Shown here one piece after another: positions 7,683-16,395 of a stretch of 58,370 bases of DNA. The translations under genes were made by a program, and so were the position numbers. This DNA is from Corynebacterium glucuronolyticum (GTDB lineage: Bacteria > Actinomycetota > Actinomycetes > Mycobacteriales > Mycobacteriaceae). The notes below the pieces were generated by a model. It did no database searches and was not told the origin of the DNA. It was given only the letters and a program-made list of their open reading frames with translations. Position 1 is the stretch's first letter. Each line of letters starts with the position of its first letter. The stretch lies in NCBI GenBank assembly GCA_022772305.1, contig JALFAQ010000007.1, positions 1 to 58,370 of the forward strand. The letters run 5' to 3'.

Positions 7683-8099
7683 CTACTTGGCCTGCTTGTT
7701 TCCGCGCTGTACAAGGCAGGAGCCCTGCCAGCTGCCCAGCCGCTGTGCACCCGTCTGCACAAGACCGGCGAGCTGTGCGGACTCGGCGATGATGCCGGGC
7801 TCCACCGTGCCTTCCGTGCCCGTTGCCGGGGTGAGCAACCAGATACAACCGGAATCCGAGAGGTTGCGCACTGCGTCGACGAGGCCGTCGACAAGATCGC
7901 CATCATCCTCGCGCCACCAACACAGAACCATATCGCAGATGTCGTCAGTATCCTCGTCTACAAGGTCCGCACCAATAGCGTCTTCGACTGCTTCGCTGAT
8001 ACTGCTATCAGCATCATCATCCCAGCCCAATTCCTGAACAATAAAACCGGGACGTGCCCCCAGGATCTGTGCGTAATCCTGTTCGCGACCATCTGTCAC
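7683..8099 (-). CDS. DUF3052 family protein
   Basis: A 138-aa acidic cytoplasmic protein of the actinobacterial DUF3052 family. Characteristic segments are V-Q-E-L-G-W-D-D-D-A-D, L-C-W-W-R-E-D-D-G-D-L-V-D and a C-terminal L-G-S-W-Q-G-S. Its function is unknown; the M. tuberculosis member is Rv2239c, next to aceE as here. The start is GTG 8099, which follows a GAGGAAGG run by about 10 nt. A longer frame would add 32 residues (to 8195) that do not look conserved. Confidence 0.8.
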   Translation of the reverse strand: MTDGREQDYAQILGARPGFIVQELGWDDDADSSISEAVEDAIGADLVDEDTDDICDMVLCWWREDDGDLVDGLVDAVRNLSDSGCIWLLTPATGTEGTVEPGIIAESAQLAGLVQTGAQRLGSWQGSCLVQRGNKQAK

Positions 8100-8365
8100 G
8101 TGAAATAAACCTTCCTCTACAGAGTCAAAACCAAATATTGCACTATATACTACCGTCCACTGCCCCATTTCTCCATGAAAACATGCATGAACCATACGAA
8201 AGTTTTAACAACTGTCACAAGAAAATGTTCACTGATAGAGGGGATTAAGATAAATGTGACACTATCCGTAGTTTATATGATTAGGAGCACATTATAACAT
8301 CTCCGTTATCTCAGCATGTTGATAAAGCTGATGCAGGCTACAACAAAGCCCTCAAACCACGTCAC
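8100..8365. other. Divergent intergenic region between DUF3052 and the permease
   Basis: An AT-rich stretch of about 260 bp. On the minus side TATAGT (about 8145-8150) is a possible -10 for the DUF3052 gene. On the plus side TTTATATGAT just before an AGGAG at 8283-8287 may belong to the permease. The 8291-8365 part is in frame with the permease and probably translated (see that entry). Confidence 0.4.
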
Positions 8366-9730
8366 ATGCAGATGATCGCCATTGGGGGTTCCATCGGCAC
8401 AGGCCTCTTCCTCGGTGCCGGTGGCCGTATTTCCATGGGCGGCCCGGCACTCGCCTTCGCGTACGCCCTCTGTGGCGTATTCGCCTTCTTCATGATCCGT
8501 GCCCTCGGCGAGCTCACGATTTATCGCCCCTCTTCGGGCGCCTTCGTCTCCTACGCCCGCGAGTTCCAGGGCGAGGGTGGCGCCTACGCCACCGGCTGGC
8601 TCTTCTTCCTCGACTGGTCTGTGACCGTCATGGCCGACATCACCGCCGTCGCACTATACGTTCACTATTGGTCCATCTTCACCGCGATCCCGCAATGGAT
8701 CCTCGCCTTCGGCGCGCTGGCCATTGTGTTCGTCCTCAACCTCCTTTCCGTGAAGGTCTTCGGCGAACTCGAATTCTGGTTCGCACTCATTAAGGTCGCG
8801 GCAATCGTCATCTTCATGATCGTCGCCATCATCTTCATCGTCACCGGTAACTCCACCGCCGGCTACGACCCGGGTATCCAGCTCATCCGCGACAACGGTG
8901 GTCTCTTCCCCGAGGGCTTCGCCCCGATGATTACCCTCGCCCTCGGTGTTGTCTTCGCCTTCGGTGGCACCGAGATGGTCGGCGTGGCAGCCGGCGAAGC
9001 AGAAAACGTCCGCGAGGTCATGCCCAAGGCCGTCAACTCGGTCATGTGGCGCATCGCCCTGTTCTACATCGGCTCCGTCTTCCTCCTTATCATGGTCATG
9101 CCTTACGACGCCTACTCGTCCAACGAGAGCCCGTTTGTCACCTTCTTCTCCGTCATCGGTGTCCCCCACGCCGGTGACATCATGAACCTCGTTGTTCTCA
9201 CCGCCGCGATGAGCTCCCTCAACGCCGGCCTGTATTCCACCGGTCGCACCCTGCGGTCCCTCGCTGTCGCAGGCTCTGCCCCGAAGGTCGCAGCCAAGAT
9301 GAACAAGAACCACGTCCCCGCTGGTGGCATCGCAATCACCGCAGGCCTGGGACTTATCGGCGTGCTCATCAACTACATCTACCCCACCGATGCCTTCAAC
9401 ATCGTCATGAACCTGGCCGGTATTGGCATCGCCGGCACGTGGATGTCCATCATGGTGTCCCACTGGATTTTCGTCCGCAAGGCCAAGCGCGGCGAGGTTC
9501 AGCGCCCCGAATTCCGGCTTTTCTGGGCACCGGTCACCAACTTCCTCACCCTCGCCTTCCTGGCCCTCATCATCGTGGCCATGTGGATGCAAGACACCGC
9601 AGGCAAGATCACCATTTCCACTTTCGTCGTTCTCGCCATTGTGTGGGCCATCGCGTGGTTCGGATTCATCCGCAAGCGCGTGGACGGAAGCCTGCTGGAA
9701 AAGATGATTCCCGGCGATGAGGAGGATTAA
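8366..9730 (+). CDS. ansP: Amino-acid permease, AnsP-like (APC superfamily)
   Basis: From the first ATG, 454 aa with about 12 membrane helices. TM1 carries I-A-I-G-G-S-I-G-T-G-L-F, and then A-L-G-E-L and R-P-S-S-G-A-F-V-S-Y-A follow, the amino-acid/proton symporter signature. The sequence is closest in memory to L-asparagine permeases, but GABA or lysine permeases share these motifs. The conserved N-terminal tail of the family (A-G-Y-N-K-A-L-K-P-R-H) is encoded in frame immediately upstream (8330-8365). That frame stays open back to TAG 8282-8284 yet has no ATG, GTG or TTG. AGGAG at 8283-8287 is spaced 6 nt from an ATA codon (8294) and 3 nt from an ATT (8291), so the true start may be non-canonical or lost. 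aceE follows after 52 bp. Confidence 0.8.
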   Translation: MQMIAIGGSIGTGLFLGAGGRISMGGPALAFAYALCGVFAFFMIRALGELTIYRPSSGAFVSYAREFQGEGGAYATGWLFFLDWSVTVMADITAVALYVHYWSIFTAIPQWILAFGALAIVFVLNLLSVKVFGELEFWFALIKVAAIVIFMIVAIIFIVTGNSTAGYDPGIQLIRDNGGLFPEGFAPMITLALGVVFAFGGTEMVGVAAGEAENVREVMPKAVNSVMWRIALFYIGSVFLLIMVMPYDAYSSNESPFVTFFSVIGVPHAGDIMNLVVLTAAMSSLNAGLYSTGRTLRSLAVAGSAPKVAAKMNKNHVPAGGIAITAGLGLIGVLINYIYPTDAFNIVMNLAGIGIAGTWMSIMVSHWIFVRKAKRGEVQRPEFRLFWAPVTNFLTLAFLALIIVAMWMQDTAGKITISTFVVLAIVWAIAWFGFIRKRVDGSLLEKMIPGDEED

Positions 9731-9782
9731 CAAGTAAAATCAAAACAAAAGCATTTTTACCCCATAGGAGGATAAGCCCGCC

Positions 9783-12533
9783 ATGGCAGAAAACATGATG
9801 GACGACAGCAACTACGTCCTCGTCCGCGACGGTGTCGCATCGTACCTCCACGATGACGACCCCGAAGAAACGCGCGAATGGCTCGAATCCCTTGACGGAC
9901 TCCTGGAAACCAACGATATGGGTCGCGCCCGCTTCCTCATGCTCCGACTCCTGGAGCGTGCCACCGCGAAGCGCGTACCCCTGCCCTCACTGACATCCAC
10001 GGACTACGTCAACACGATCCCCACCTCGCTGGAGCCTGAATTCCCCGGCGATGAGGACATCGAAAAGGATTACCGCCGCTGGATCCGTTGGAATGCTGCC
10101 ATCATGGTCCACCGCGCACAGCGCCCGGGCATCGAAGTTGGCGGGCACATCTCCACCTACGCCGGCGCCTCCCCACTGTACGAGGTCGGTCTCAACCACT
10201 TCTTCCGCGGCAAGGACCATCCCGGTGGCGGTGACCAGATCTTCTTCCAGGGCCACGCCTCCCCCGGGATGTACGCCCGCGCGTTCCTTGAGGGGCGTCT
10301 CACGGAAGAAGACCTCGACGGCTTCCGCCAGGAAGTTTCCCGTAAGGACGGTGGACTGCCCAGCTACCCACACCCGCACGGTATGCCTGAATTCTGGGAG
10401 TTTCCCACCGTCTCCATGGGACTTGGGCCTATGGATGCCATCTATCAGGCACGGTTCAACAAATACCTGGAAAACCGTGGCATCAAGGACACCTCCGAAC
10501 AGCACGTGTGGGCGTTCCTCGGCGACGGCGAAATGGACGAGCCGGAATCCCGTGGACTCATCCAAACCGCAGCCACCAACCAGCTCGACAACCTCACCTT
10601 CGTAATCAACTGCAACCTGCAGCGCCTCGACGGCCCTGTCCGTGGCAATGGCAAGATTATCCAGGAGCTCGAGGCCTTCTTCCGTGGCGCTGGCTGGAAT
10701 GTCATCAAGGTAATCTGGGGCCGTGAATGGGATGCCCTGTTCAAGGCAGACCCGGACGGCAACCTAGTGAAGCTCATGAATCACACCGTCGACGGCGACT
10801 TCCAGGCCTTCAAGGGACACGACGGTGCCTATGTCCGTGAGCACTTCTTTGGCAAGACACCGGAGACCGCTAAGCTCGTAGAGAATATGACCGACGAGGA
10901 GATCTGGCATCTTCACCGCGGCGGTCACGACTACCGCAAGATCTACGCCGCCTACAAGAAGGCGCTGGAGACCAAGGGCCAGCCGACGGTCATCCTTGCC
11001 CACACGATTAAGGGGTACGGCCTCGGCCGCAACTTCGAGGGCAAGAATGCCACACACCAGATGAAGAAGCTGACGCTGGAGGACCTCAAGTACTTCCGCA
11101 CCAAGCAGCACGTGCCGATCAGCGACGAAGAGCTGGAGAAAAACCCGAAGGAGCCCCCGTACTACAACCCGGGCCCGAACCACCCCTCTATCAAGTACAT
11201 GCTCGAGCGACGCAAGGAACTCGGTGGCTTCCTGCCGGAGCGCCGTGGCCACCGCTACGAACCCCTTGAGGTTCCTGCCCCGGAGACCCTGAAGAAGCAC
11301 ATGAAGGACTCCGGCAAGCAGAAGGTCGCTACGACCATGGCCGTGGTTCGCATCTTCAAGGACCTCATGCGCGACAAGAAGCTTGGCGAGCGGTTCGTGC
11401 CCATCATCCCCGATGAGGCTCGCACCTTCGGCATGGACTCGTGGTTCCCCACCTTGAAGATCTACAACCCGCTCGGCCAGCAGTACGTGCCTGTCGACGA
11501 TGACCTCATGCTCAGCTACCGCGAGGCCGTCGACGGCCAGATCATGCATGAGGGCATCAACGAGGCCGGCTCCGTCGCCGAGTTCATCGCCGCCGGCACC
11601 TCGTATGCCACCCACGGCATCGCGATGATCCCGATGTACATCTTCTACTCCATGTTCGGCTTCCAGCGCACGGCTGATTCCATCTGGGCCGCAGGTGACC
11701 AGATGGCGCGTGGCTTCCTCTTCGGTGCCACCGCTGGCCGCACGACGCTGACCGGTGAGGGCCTGCAGCACATGGACGGCCACTCCCTCACCCTGTCCTC
11801 AACAAACCCCGCCGTCGTCTCCTACGACCCGGCGTTCGCCTACGAGCTCGCCTACCTCATCCCCCGCGGCATTGAGCGCATGTACGGCACCGAGGACGGC
11901 GAAAACGTGATGTACTACATCACCATCTACAACCAGCCGATCCACCAGCCGGCAGCCCCCGAGGACCTGGATGTCGAAGGCCTGCACAAGGGCATTTACC
12001 TCTTCGACAAGGCCACCGGCGACAGCCCGTCAGCCAACCTGCTAGCCTCCGGCGTCGGTATGCAGTCGGCGCTCAAGGCACGCGACATCCTCCGCGAGGA
12101 TTACGGTGTGAGTGTCAACCTGTACTCCGTCACCTCCTGGAGCGAGCTTGCCCGCGACGGCCGCGCGAAGGATCGAGAAGCACTGCGGGATCCCTCGAAG
12201 GACGCGGACAAGGCGTTCGTCACCGAGGTCCTGGAAAAGGTCGACGGCCCGTACATCGGTGTCTCCGACTTCGAGTGCGCCGTTCCCGACGGCATCCGCA
12301 AGTGGGTCCCCGGCGATTACACCGTCCTCGGTGCAGACGGCTTCGGCTTCTCCGACACCCGCGAAGGTGCCCGCCGTTACTTCAACATCGACGGCGAGTC
12401 CATCGCCGTGGCCGTGCTCACCGCACTGGCACGCGAAGGAAAGATCGACCGCGACGTAGCAGTCCAGGCTGCAAAGGATCTGAAAATCACGGATCCGACG
12501 GCCACCTACCAGGGGGCCACGCAGGACCACTAA
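9783..12533 (+). CDS. aceE: Pyruvate dehydrogenase E1 component, homodimeric
   Basis: A 916-aa thiamine-diphosphate enzyme of full family length. The ThDP motif is [10 protein letters not shown], followed about 30 residues on by [12 protein letters not shown]. The N-terminus carries [11 protein letters not shown] and the pyrimidine/transketolase-like domain holds D-E-A-R-T-F-G. It decarboxylates pyruvate and feeds acetyl groups to the E2 of the PDH complex; in corynebacteria E2 and E3 are encoded elsewhere. AGGAGG lies 8-9 nt before ATG. The 3' end overlaps the convergent hydrolase by 4 bp. Confidence 0.97.
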   Translation: MAENMMDDSNYVLVRDGVASYLHDDDPEETREWLESLDGLLETNDMGRARFLMLRLLERATAKRVPLPSLTSTDYVNTIPTSLEPEFPGDEDIEKDYRRWIRWNAAIMVHRAQRPGIEVGGHISTYAGASPLYEVGLNHFFRGKDHPGGGDQIFFQGHASPGMYARAFLEGRLTEEDLDGFRQEVSRKDGGLPSYPHPHGMPEFWEFPTVSMGLGPMDAIYQARFNKYLENRGIKDTSEQHVWAFLGDGEMDEPESRGLIQTAATNQLDNLTFVINCNLQRLDGPVRGNGKIIQELEAFFRGAGWNVIKVIWGREWDALFKADPDGNLVKLMNHTVDGDFQAFKGHDGAYVREHFFGKTPETAKLVENMTDEEIWHLHRGGHDYRKIYAAYKKALETKGQPTVILAHTIKGYGLGRNFEGKNATHQMKKLTLEDLKYFRTKQHVPISDEELEKNPKEPPYYNPGPNHPSIKYMLERRKELGGFLPERRGHRYEPLEVPAPETLKKHMKDSGKQKVATTMAVVRIFKDLMRDKKLGERFVPIIPDEARTFGMDSWFPTLKIYNPLGQQYVPVDDDLMLSYREAVDGQIMHEGINEAGSVAEFIAAGTSYATHGIAMIPMYIFYSMFGFQRTADSIWAAGDQMARGFLFGATAGRTTLTGEGLQHMDGHSLTLSSTNPAVVSYDPAFAYELAYLIPRGIERMYGTEDGENVMYYITIYNQPIHQPAAPEDLDVEGLHKGIYLFDKATGDSPSANLLASGVGMQSALKARDILREDYGVSVNLYSVTSWSELARDGRAKDREALRDPSKDADKAFVTEVLEKVDGPYIGVSDFECAVPDGIRKWVPGDYTVLGADGFGFSDTREGARRYFNIDGESIAVAVLTALAREGKIDRDVAVQAAKDLKITDPTATYQGATQDH

Positions 12534-13519
12534 TGGTCCGTCGCCCCTAGGGCACCCCTCACGAGATCCCCGATCGCCTTGTTAACGGCATCGGGGGTTT
12601 CTAATATCAGCATGTGGCCCGCCTTGTCCAAGCGCATTTCCTGCGCCTGCGGCCACAGTTCCTTAATCCTGTCGGCCTGGGACTCGGGCGTAACATCGTC
12701 TTTCTTGCCCACGAGAATGTAGCCGGGAACTCCCTGAAGGGAGGGGGCAGCATCAAGCTCGTCGTGCTCCTGCAGATCGTCGAAAAAGCCGACGAAAGTC
12801 TCCAGCGGAGTGTGGTCGATCATCGAGGCGTGGAACTCGACGAGGTTATAGTCCGTGCCGTTGCGCTTAAATACCGTGGCGGACAGGGCCGGCGCGAGGA
12901 CGGTGGCCAACGCATCCTTCACCTTCTGCGCGTCCCCCGGCGCGAACTCCACGGCTTCCTGTGCCTTGTCTGCCAGCGGCGAGGCAAGGACCTGTGGCAG
13001 CCCCTGCGAGGACAAGGATTCGATCGACGAGGCGATGAGAACGAGTCCTGCGACGTTGTCCGGGGCCTTCTTCAGCGCGTTGAGTGCGATGAGGCCCCCC
13101 ATGGAGTGGCCGACGAAGATGATCTTCGAGTGCGGGCTACGTTCACGGATGAGCGCCAAAATATCGTCACCGCACGCGTCGATGGTGAGCATGTCCGCCG
13201 GCATCTCGCCGGTTTCGCCGTGCCCACGCAGATCCATGAGCAGACTTTTGACATTCGGGAATTCTGCCCGAAGATAGTCGGTCTCCATGAAGAAGCTGTC
13301 GGCAGCCAGGGTGAAGCCGTGGATGAGCACGACGGTGACGGGTGCATCCTGCGGGCCGATCTCCTTGTACACCAGGTGGCAACCGTCGCGGTCGAGGACG
13401 CCCTCGTGGGTGACACCGACGAGGCCGGGGCGCTCCGTATTTGAAAGCTTCTGCGCCTTTTGTTCCTTGCCTTTAGTCAGGCGCGTCCACAGTGTCCTCA
13501 CCGAATCGAAGATCTCCAC
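12530..13519 (-). CDS. Alpha/beta-fold hydrolase
   Basis: A 329-aa serine hydrolase. The oxyanion segment is L-I-H-G-F-T-L, the nucleophile elbow G-H-S-M-G-G, the acid is in G-K-K-D-D-V-T-P, and the catalytic His is in K-A-G-H-M-L. The substrate is not evident. Lipase, peroxidase-type or esterase roles are possible, and its divergent pairing with an acyl carrier protein hints at acyl-thioester chemistry. The start is GTG 13519 ([10 protein letters not shown]), preceded by AAAGGA; residues further upstream overlap the ACP gene antisense and are not credible. It is convergent with aceE. Confidence 0.82.
   Translation of the reverse strand: MEIFDSVRTLWTRLTKGKEQKAQKLSNTERPGLVGVTHEGVLDRDGCHLVYKEIGPQDAPVTVVLIHGFTLAADSFFMETDYLRAEFPNVKSLLMDLRGHGETGEMPADMLTIDACGDDILALIRERSPHSKIIFVGHSMGGLIALNALKKAPDNVAGLVLIASSIESLSSQGLPQVLASPLADKAQEAVEFAPGDAQKVKDALATVLAPALSATVFKRNGTDYNLVEFHASMIDHTPLETFVGFFDDLQEHDELDAAPSLQGVPGYILVGKKDDVTPESQADRIKELWPQAQEMRLDKAGHMLILETPDAVNKAIGDLVRGALGATDH
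12568..12600 (+). terminator. Possible aceE terminator inside the convergent hydrolase gene
   Basis: CCCCGAT (12568-12574) pairs with ATCGGGG (12590-12596), followed by GTTTCT. The T-tract is weak and the element overlaps coding DNA of the opposite strand. Confidence 0.35.
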
Positions 13520-13581
13520 CGTACAATGTCCTTTTGTAGTAACTGGCTTAACTATTCGATGGGAGAGTATAGGAGGAAACC

Positions 13582-13809
13582 ATGGCCGATACGAAAAACG
13601 TATACGACGTCCTCTCCGCTGTTGCAGACCGCGATGTCTCCGCCGACGAGGCACTCGCCGATCTCGGGATCGACTCGTTGGGCTTTGTGGAACTCGCCGT
13701 CCGGTTGGAGGAGGCCACCGGTGTGCGCTCGGATACGATAGATTTTTCTCGCTTGTCGACGGTCGGGGACCTCGTTTCCTACATCTCACCGTCCCCCTCC
13801 GCAACATAG
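13582..13809 (+). CDS. Acyl carrier protein
   Basis: A 75-aa acidic helical protein. The phosphopantetheine site is G-I-D-S-L-G-F-V-E-L, with Ser near residue 32. It carries acyl chains as thioesters for fatty-acid or polyketide chemistry. AGGAGG is 5 nt before the ATG. The gene is solitary: no FabD, FabH or KAS gene is adjacent, and it diverges from the alpha/beta hydrolase with 62 bp between starts. It may be the housekeeping AcpM equivalent, since acpM lies near aceE in mycobacteria, or a specialised ACP. Confidence 0.85.
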   Translation: MADTKNVYDVLSAVADRDVSADEALADLGIDSLGFVELAVRLEEATGVRSDTIDFSRLSTVGDLVSYISPSPSAT

Positions 13810-13820
13810 CCCCACGTTTC

Positions 13821-13856
13821 TGTGGATAGCTTTCCCCACGGCAACAGTTATCCACA
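13821..13856. promoter_or_regulatory. Pair of inverted DnaA-box-like sites upstream of HNH gene 1
   Basis: TGTGGATAG (13821-13829, reverse of CTATCCACA) and TTATCCACA (13848-13856, perfect DnaA-box consensus) point outward with 18 bp between them. The same site type flanks the second HNH gene and was found nowhere else in the window. Confidence 0.6.
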
Positions 13857-13895
13857 GATTTTTCGGCCCCATTCGCGGTCGTGTTGTGTGCTCCC

Positions 13896-13911
13896 TACGC
13901 TCGCAGACATG
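13896..13911 (+). promoter_or_regulatory. Leaderless promoter of HNH gene 1
   Basis: TACGCT at 13896-13901, then CGCAGAC (7 nt), then ATG. The second HNH gene has TAATGT, CGCAGTC, ATG with identical spacing. No ribosome binding site is present. Confidence 0.6.
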
Positions 13912-15042
13912 AACGAACTGTTACCTTCAGGGCTCGTCTTTCTTCGGGCTGTTGACTCCTTTACCGAGGGGGTGAAAGACCCCGCGCGGGCGCTTGCCGA
14001 CGAGCTCGGGTTACTCACCACCACGGCGGGTAGCCTTATCGCCGCAGCCAAAAACTGGCGGGAGATAAGTACCGAGCTTGAACGGCGCGTCGACAAGCTA
14101 TCGATCCAAAAGCTACAGATCATCTCCCAGGCGATGAACAAGACCACCGACCCCGAAGGGGTGCGGGAGGCGCTCGTCGCCTACGCAACGCGCCCCACCG
14201 ACGCCCGACGGGAACCGACCGCCGACGAACTCAAGCGCTACGCGCAGACCGTCGTCGCCGGCAACAAGCCCAAAAAGCCACGCTGCAGCCTCCTTTTTTC
14301 CAGGCACGAGGACGCAACGGGCACGCGCTACGCGCAGCTCGCCCTCCCCAGCGCACACATGGAACGCTTCGAAGCCCTCGTACGGAAATGGTGGCCCGGC
14401 GACAAAGAAAAGGAAAAGTCACCGGCGCTGAAAAATGCCATCGGCTTGCAGCGACTCCTCAACGTTACTTCAGGCACCGACGGCGACGGGCGCTGGGACC
14501 TGTCCATCGTCCCCGCGTTCATCGTCAGCGCCCCAGGCACCACCTACGTCGGCGATGGCAAGTTCGTCACCACCGACGGCGATGTCCTGTCCGGCGATGA
14601 CATCGCCGACTACCACCTTCGGGACTTCGGCTACGTCACCGTCTACGACGGCCACGGCAACATCGGCTGCCACTACCTTCTGGAAAACGAACGGCTCGCC
14701 AGCAAGGAGATTCGCTCCGCTCTCGTCATGGATCAAATCTTTTGCGCCGCCGACGGGTGTCACGAACTCGCGCTTTACTCCCAAGCGCACCACTCCATCG
14801 CCTTCAAGGACGGTGGCAAAACCGACGCGCAGAATATACTGCTCGCCTGCAAACCACACAACGTCTACAACGATGACGATCGCTACACCACTGGGAAACA
14901 GGAAAACGGATGGCTCGGGCGCGACGAACACGGCAGAGCAGGACGCAAACCACCCCACGACGAGCACATCCGACCCAACGTCAACTACGGGGTGCAGTAC
15001 TCGGGGCGTAGCATCGCACTGAAACAACTCGGGCTCGAGTAG
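13909..15042 (+). CDS. HNH endonuclease-like protein 1
   Basis: A 377-aa protein. The N-terminal about 130 residues are helical (L-A-D-E-L-G-L, A-A-A-K-N-W). The C-terminal half carries an HNH nuclease core: N-I-G-C-H-Y-L-L-E-N-E, D-Q-I-F-C-x5-C, S-Q-A-H-H, D-G-G-K-T-D and C-K-P-H-N. Paired Cys and His suggest a structural zinc in the beta-beta-alpha-metal fold. It is a full-length paralogue of the protein at 39167. Such HNH genes are repeated in many actinobacterial genomes and their role is not established. The ATG is chosen because a -10 lies 7 nt before it; upstream residues (from 13822) have no start signal. DnaA-box-like sites precede it. Confidence 0.75.
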   Translation: MNELLPSGLVFLRAVDSFTEGVKDPARALADELGLLTTTAGSLIAAAKNWREISTELERRVDKLSIQKLQIISQAMNKTTDPEGVREALVAYATRPTDARREPTADELKRYAQTVVAGNKPKKPRCSLLFSRHEDATGTRYAQLALPSAHMERFEALVRKWWPGDKEKEKSPALKNAIGLQRLLNVTSGTDGDGRWDLSIVPAFIVSAPGTTYVGDGKFVTTDGDVLSGDDIADYHLRDFGYVTVYDGHGNIGCHYLLENERLASKEIRSALVMDQIFCAADGCHELALYSQAHHSIAFKDGGKTDAQNILLACKPHNVYNDDDRYTTGKQENGWLGRDEHGRAGRKPPHDEHIRPNVNYGVQYSGRSIALKQLGLE

Positions 15043-15057
15043 GTCGTTCTTCGCCGA

Positions 15058-15073
15058 CCCCGCCACGGCGGGG
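15058..15073. terminator. GC-rich hairpin after HNH gene 1
   Basis: CCCCGC and GCGGGG pair around a small loop, located between the HNH stop and the convergent hypothetical gene. There is no U-tract directly after it on either strand, so terminator function is only possible. Confidence 0.3.
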
Positions 15074-15097
15074 CTATCGGCATGCCCTTTTACAGAT

Positions 15098-15430
15098 CTA
15101 GTCGACGATCACCATGTCGACATCAAAGCCCCACGTGCAAGACAGCTCTTCGAGGCGGAGGCGGAGCTCCCCCAACTCTTCGGGGCTACCGGTTAGCAAT
15201 TGGGTGCAATCAACTGCACGGCGCTGCCCGGGTGTTCGCTGCCATTGCGTGAACCACTCGGCATAAAGAGGATCTGTTGCGTAATCGGTGATCTGGGACG
15301 GTGCGGGGAGGCACTCGACGAGGGTGTCCTCGACCCTCCTTCGGGCACGGGATGGGACGGCGGTGAGCCGAAGTGAAGCAGTGCTGTGGGTCGCGGGTGC
15401 GAGGTGCGGGAGGCGGAGTGCGTTAGTCAT
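15098..15430 (-). CDS. Hypothetical protein, 110 aa
   Basis: An Arg-rich N-terminal half (T-A-V-P-S-R-A-R-R-R) and a C-terminal half with Y-A-E-W-F-T-Q-W-Q-R and a predicted helix L-R-L-R-L-E-E-L. No signal peptide, membrane helix or known motif. AAGG lies 7 nt before the ATG. It stands alone between HNH gene 1 (convergent) and the beta-lactamase-like gene. Not recognised. Confidence 0.55.
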   Translation of the reverse strand: MTNALRLPHLAPATHSTASLRLTAVPSRARRRVEDTLVECLPAPSQITDYATDPLYAEWFTQWQRTPGQRRAVDCTQLLTGSPEELGELRLRLEELSCTWGFDVDMVIVD

Positions 15431-15604
15431 GGGAAAACCTTGTCATCGTCGTCGAAAAGTGAGCGCCAAACGCCTGAAGTAAGCGGTGCGCTAAGACGAG
15501 GTTCGTCTTCCCCAACGGCCTCGGATTGACACAATTGTCACGCGAATAACTTTCGGCCCGCAACCCTCAACAACCACTTAACCCCCCGGTCTTTCAAGGT
15601 CAGG
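15431..15604. other. Intergenic region with a short dyad
   Basis: It contains TGACA-CAAT-TGTCA (15528-15541), a five-base inverted repeat that could be an operator or part of a promoter for the leftward hypothetical gene. Nothing else stands out. Confidence 0.3.
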
Positions 15605-16393
15605 TTAAGAGTTTGCGGTCCAGATGGCCTCGTTGGTATCCATCCACAGAGGCTTGGCCCAATCGCCAAACGCGCGATCCGTCAGGACCACCACGCCCCG
15701 CCGCGACGGACGGTGCACCCACACGAACGTGCCGGCTTGGCCGAAGTGGCCGATCGTATCCGCCGGCATCGAGGGGCCAGTCCAGTGTGGATTCTTCTCC
15801 CCCTTGATTTCAAAACCTAGGCCCCATGGGCACGGCTTGTAGTTGCCGTAACCGGGGACAATCCCGTTGAGTTCCGGGAATTGAATTGTGGTGGCATCCT
15901 CAAGAGTGGAGGGGTGCAGCACCTTCGGGGACACGATCTCTTTCATGAAGCGAAGGAGATCGTCAACGGTTGAGCGGCCACCAAAACCAGGGTTGCCATA
16001 AATGTCGGTGTTGGCCATTCCCAGCGGCTCTAAAACGGCTTCACGGGCGTACTGCCTGAAGGGGATGTCGGTAAGCCGTGTAATCTCCTCACCCAGCAGG
16101 GCGTAGGCGGAGGAGGAATAGATGCGACGCTCCCCCACCGGCTTCTGCTCGGTGAGGTCGTCGTGGGAGAGCCCGGAGGCGTGCGCCAGAAGGTGCCGGA
16201 CGGTTGAACCTTCGGGACCGAGGGGCGTCGACAAGCTAAAGACCCCTTCTTCGACGGCGACGAGCGTGGCGTAAGCAGACAGGAGCTTCGTCACGCTCGC
16301 CAGCTCGAACACGGCGGACGTGTCCCCGAAGGATGAGCCGGATAGCGAGGCAGCGGCGACGGTATCACAGGGCCAGCGGGAAAAATCGATCAT
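15605..16393 (-). CDS. Serine beta-lactamase-like / penicillin-binding-type hydrolase
   Basis: A 262-aa member of the class C beta-lactamase/DD-peptidase-like (DUF/EstB) family. The S-V-T-K tetrad (nucleophile Ser) is near residue 34, Y-S-S near 93 replaces Y-x-N, and H-F-G-Q-A-G near 217 replaces K-T-G. H-L-L-A-H-A-S-G-L is also family-typical. No signal peptide is visible, so it is probably cytoplasmic and may be an esterase or peptidase rather than a resistance enzyme. It starts 2 bp after the stop of the symporter gene, so they form one operon. Confidence 0.78.
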   Translation of the reverse strand: MIDFSRWPCDTVAAASLSGSSFGDTSAVFELASVTKLLSAYATLVAVEEGVFSLSTPLGPEGSTVRHLLAHASGLSHDDLTEQKPVGERRIYSSSAYALLGEEITRLTDIPFRQYAREAVLEPLGMANTDIYGNPGFGGRSTVDDLLRFMKEIVSPKVLHPSTLEDATTIQFPELNGIVPGYGNYKPCPWGLGFEIKGEKNPHWTGPSMPADTIGHFGQAGTFVWVHRPSRRGVVVLTDRAFGDWAKPLWMDTNEAIWTANS

Positions 16394-16395
16394 GC

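Noticed and set aside
8654..9733. Long minus-strand frame (359 codons) opposite the permease
   Set aside because: Asp/His/Gly-rich composition typical of the complement of a membrane protein gene, no ribosome binding site, and the plus strand encodes a clear APC transporter.
13821..13856. DnaA boxes as evidence for a replication origin
   Set aside because: Only two boxes per site and no dnaA, dnaN, recF or AT-rich unwinding element nearby; the link with the HNH genes is more specific.
15058..15073. GC-rich palindrome as an attachment site or IS end
   Set aside because: No direct repeats, transposase or integrase nearby; a simple intergenic hairpin explains it.
15605..16393. Antibiotic-resistance beta-lactamase
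   Set aside because: No signal peptide, Y-S-S and H-F-G in place of classical motifs, and an operon with a transporter; it fits the broad esterase/DD-peptidase-like family better.
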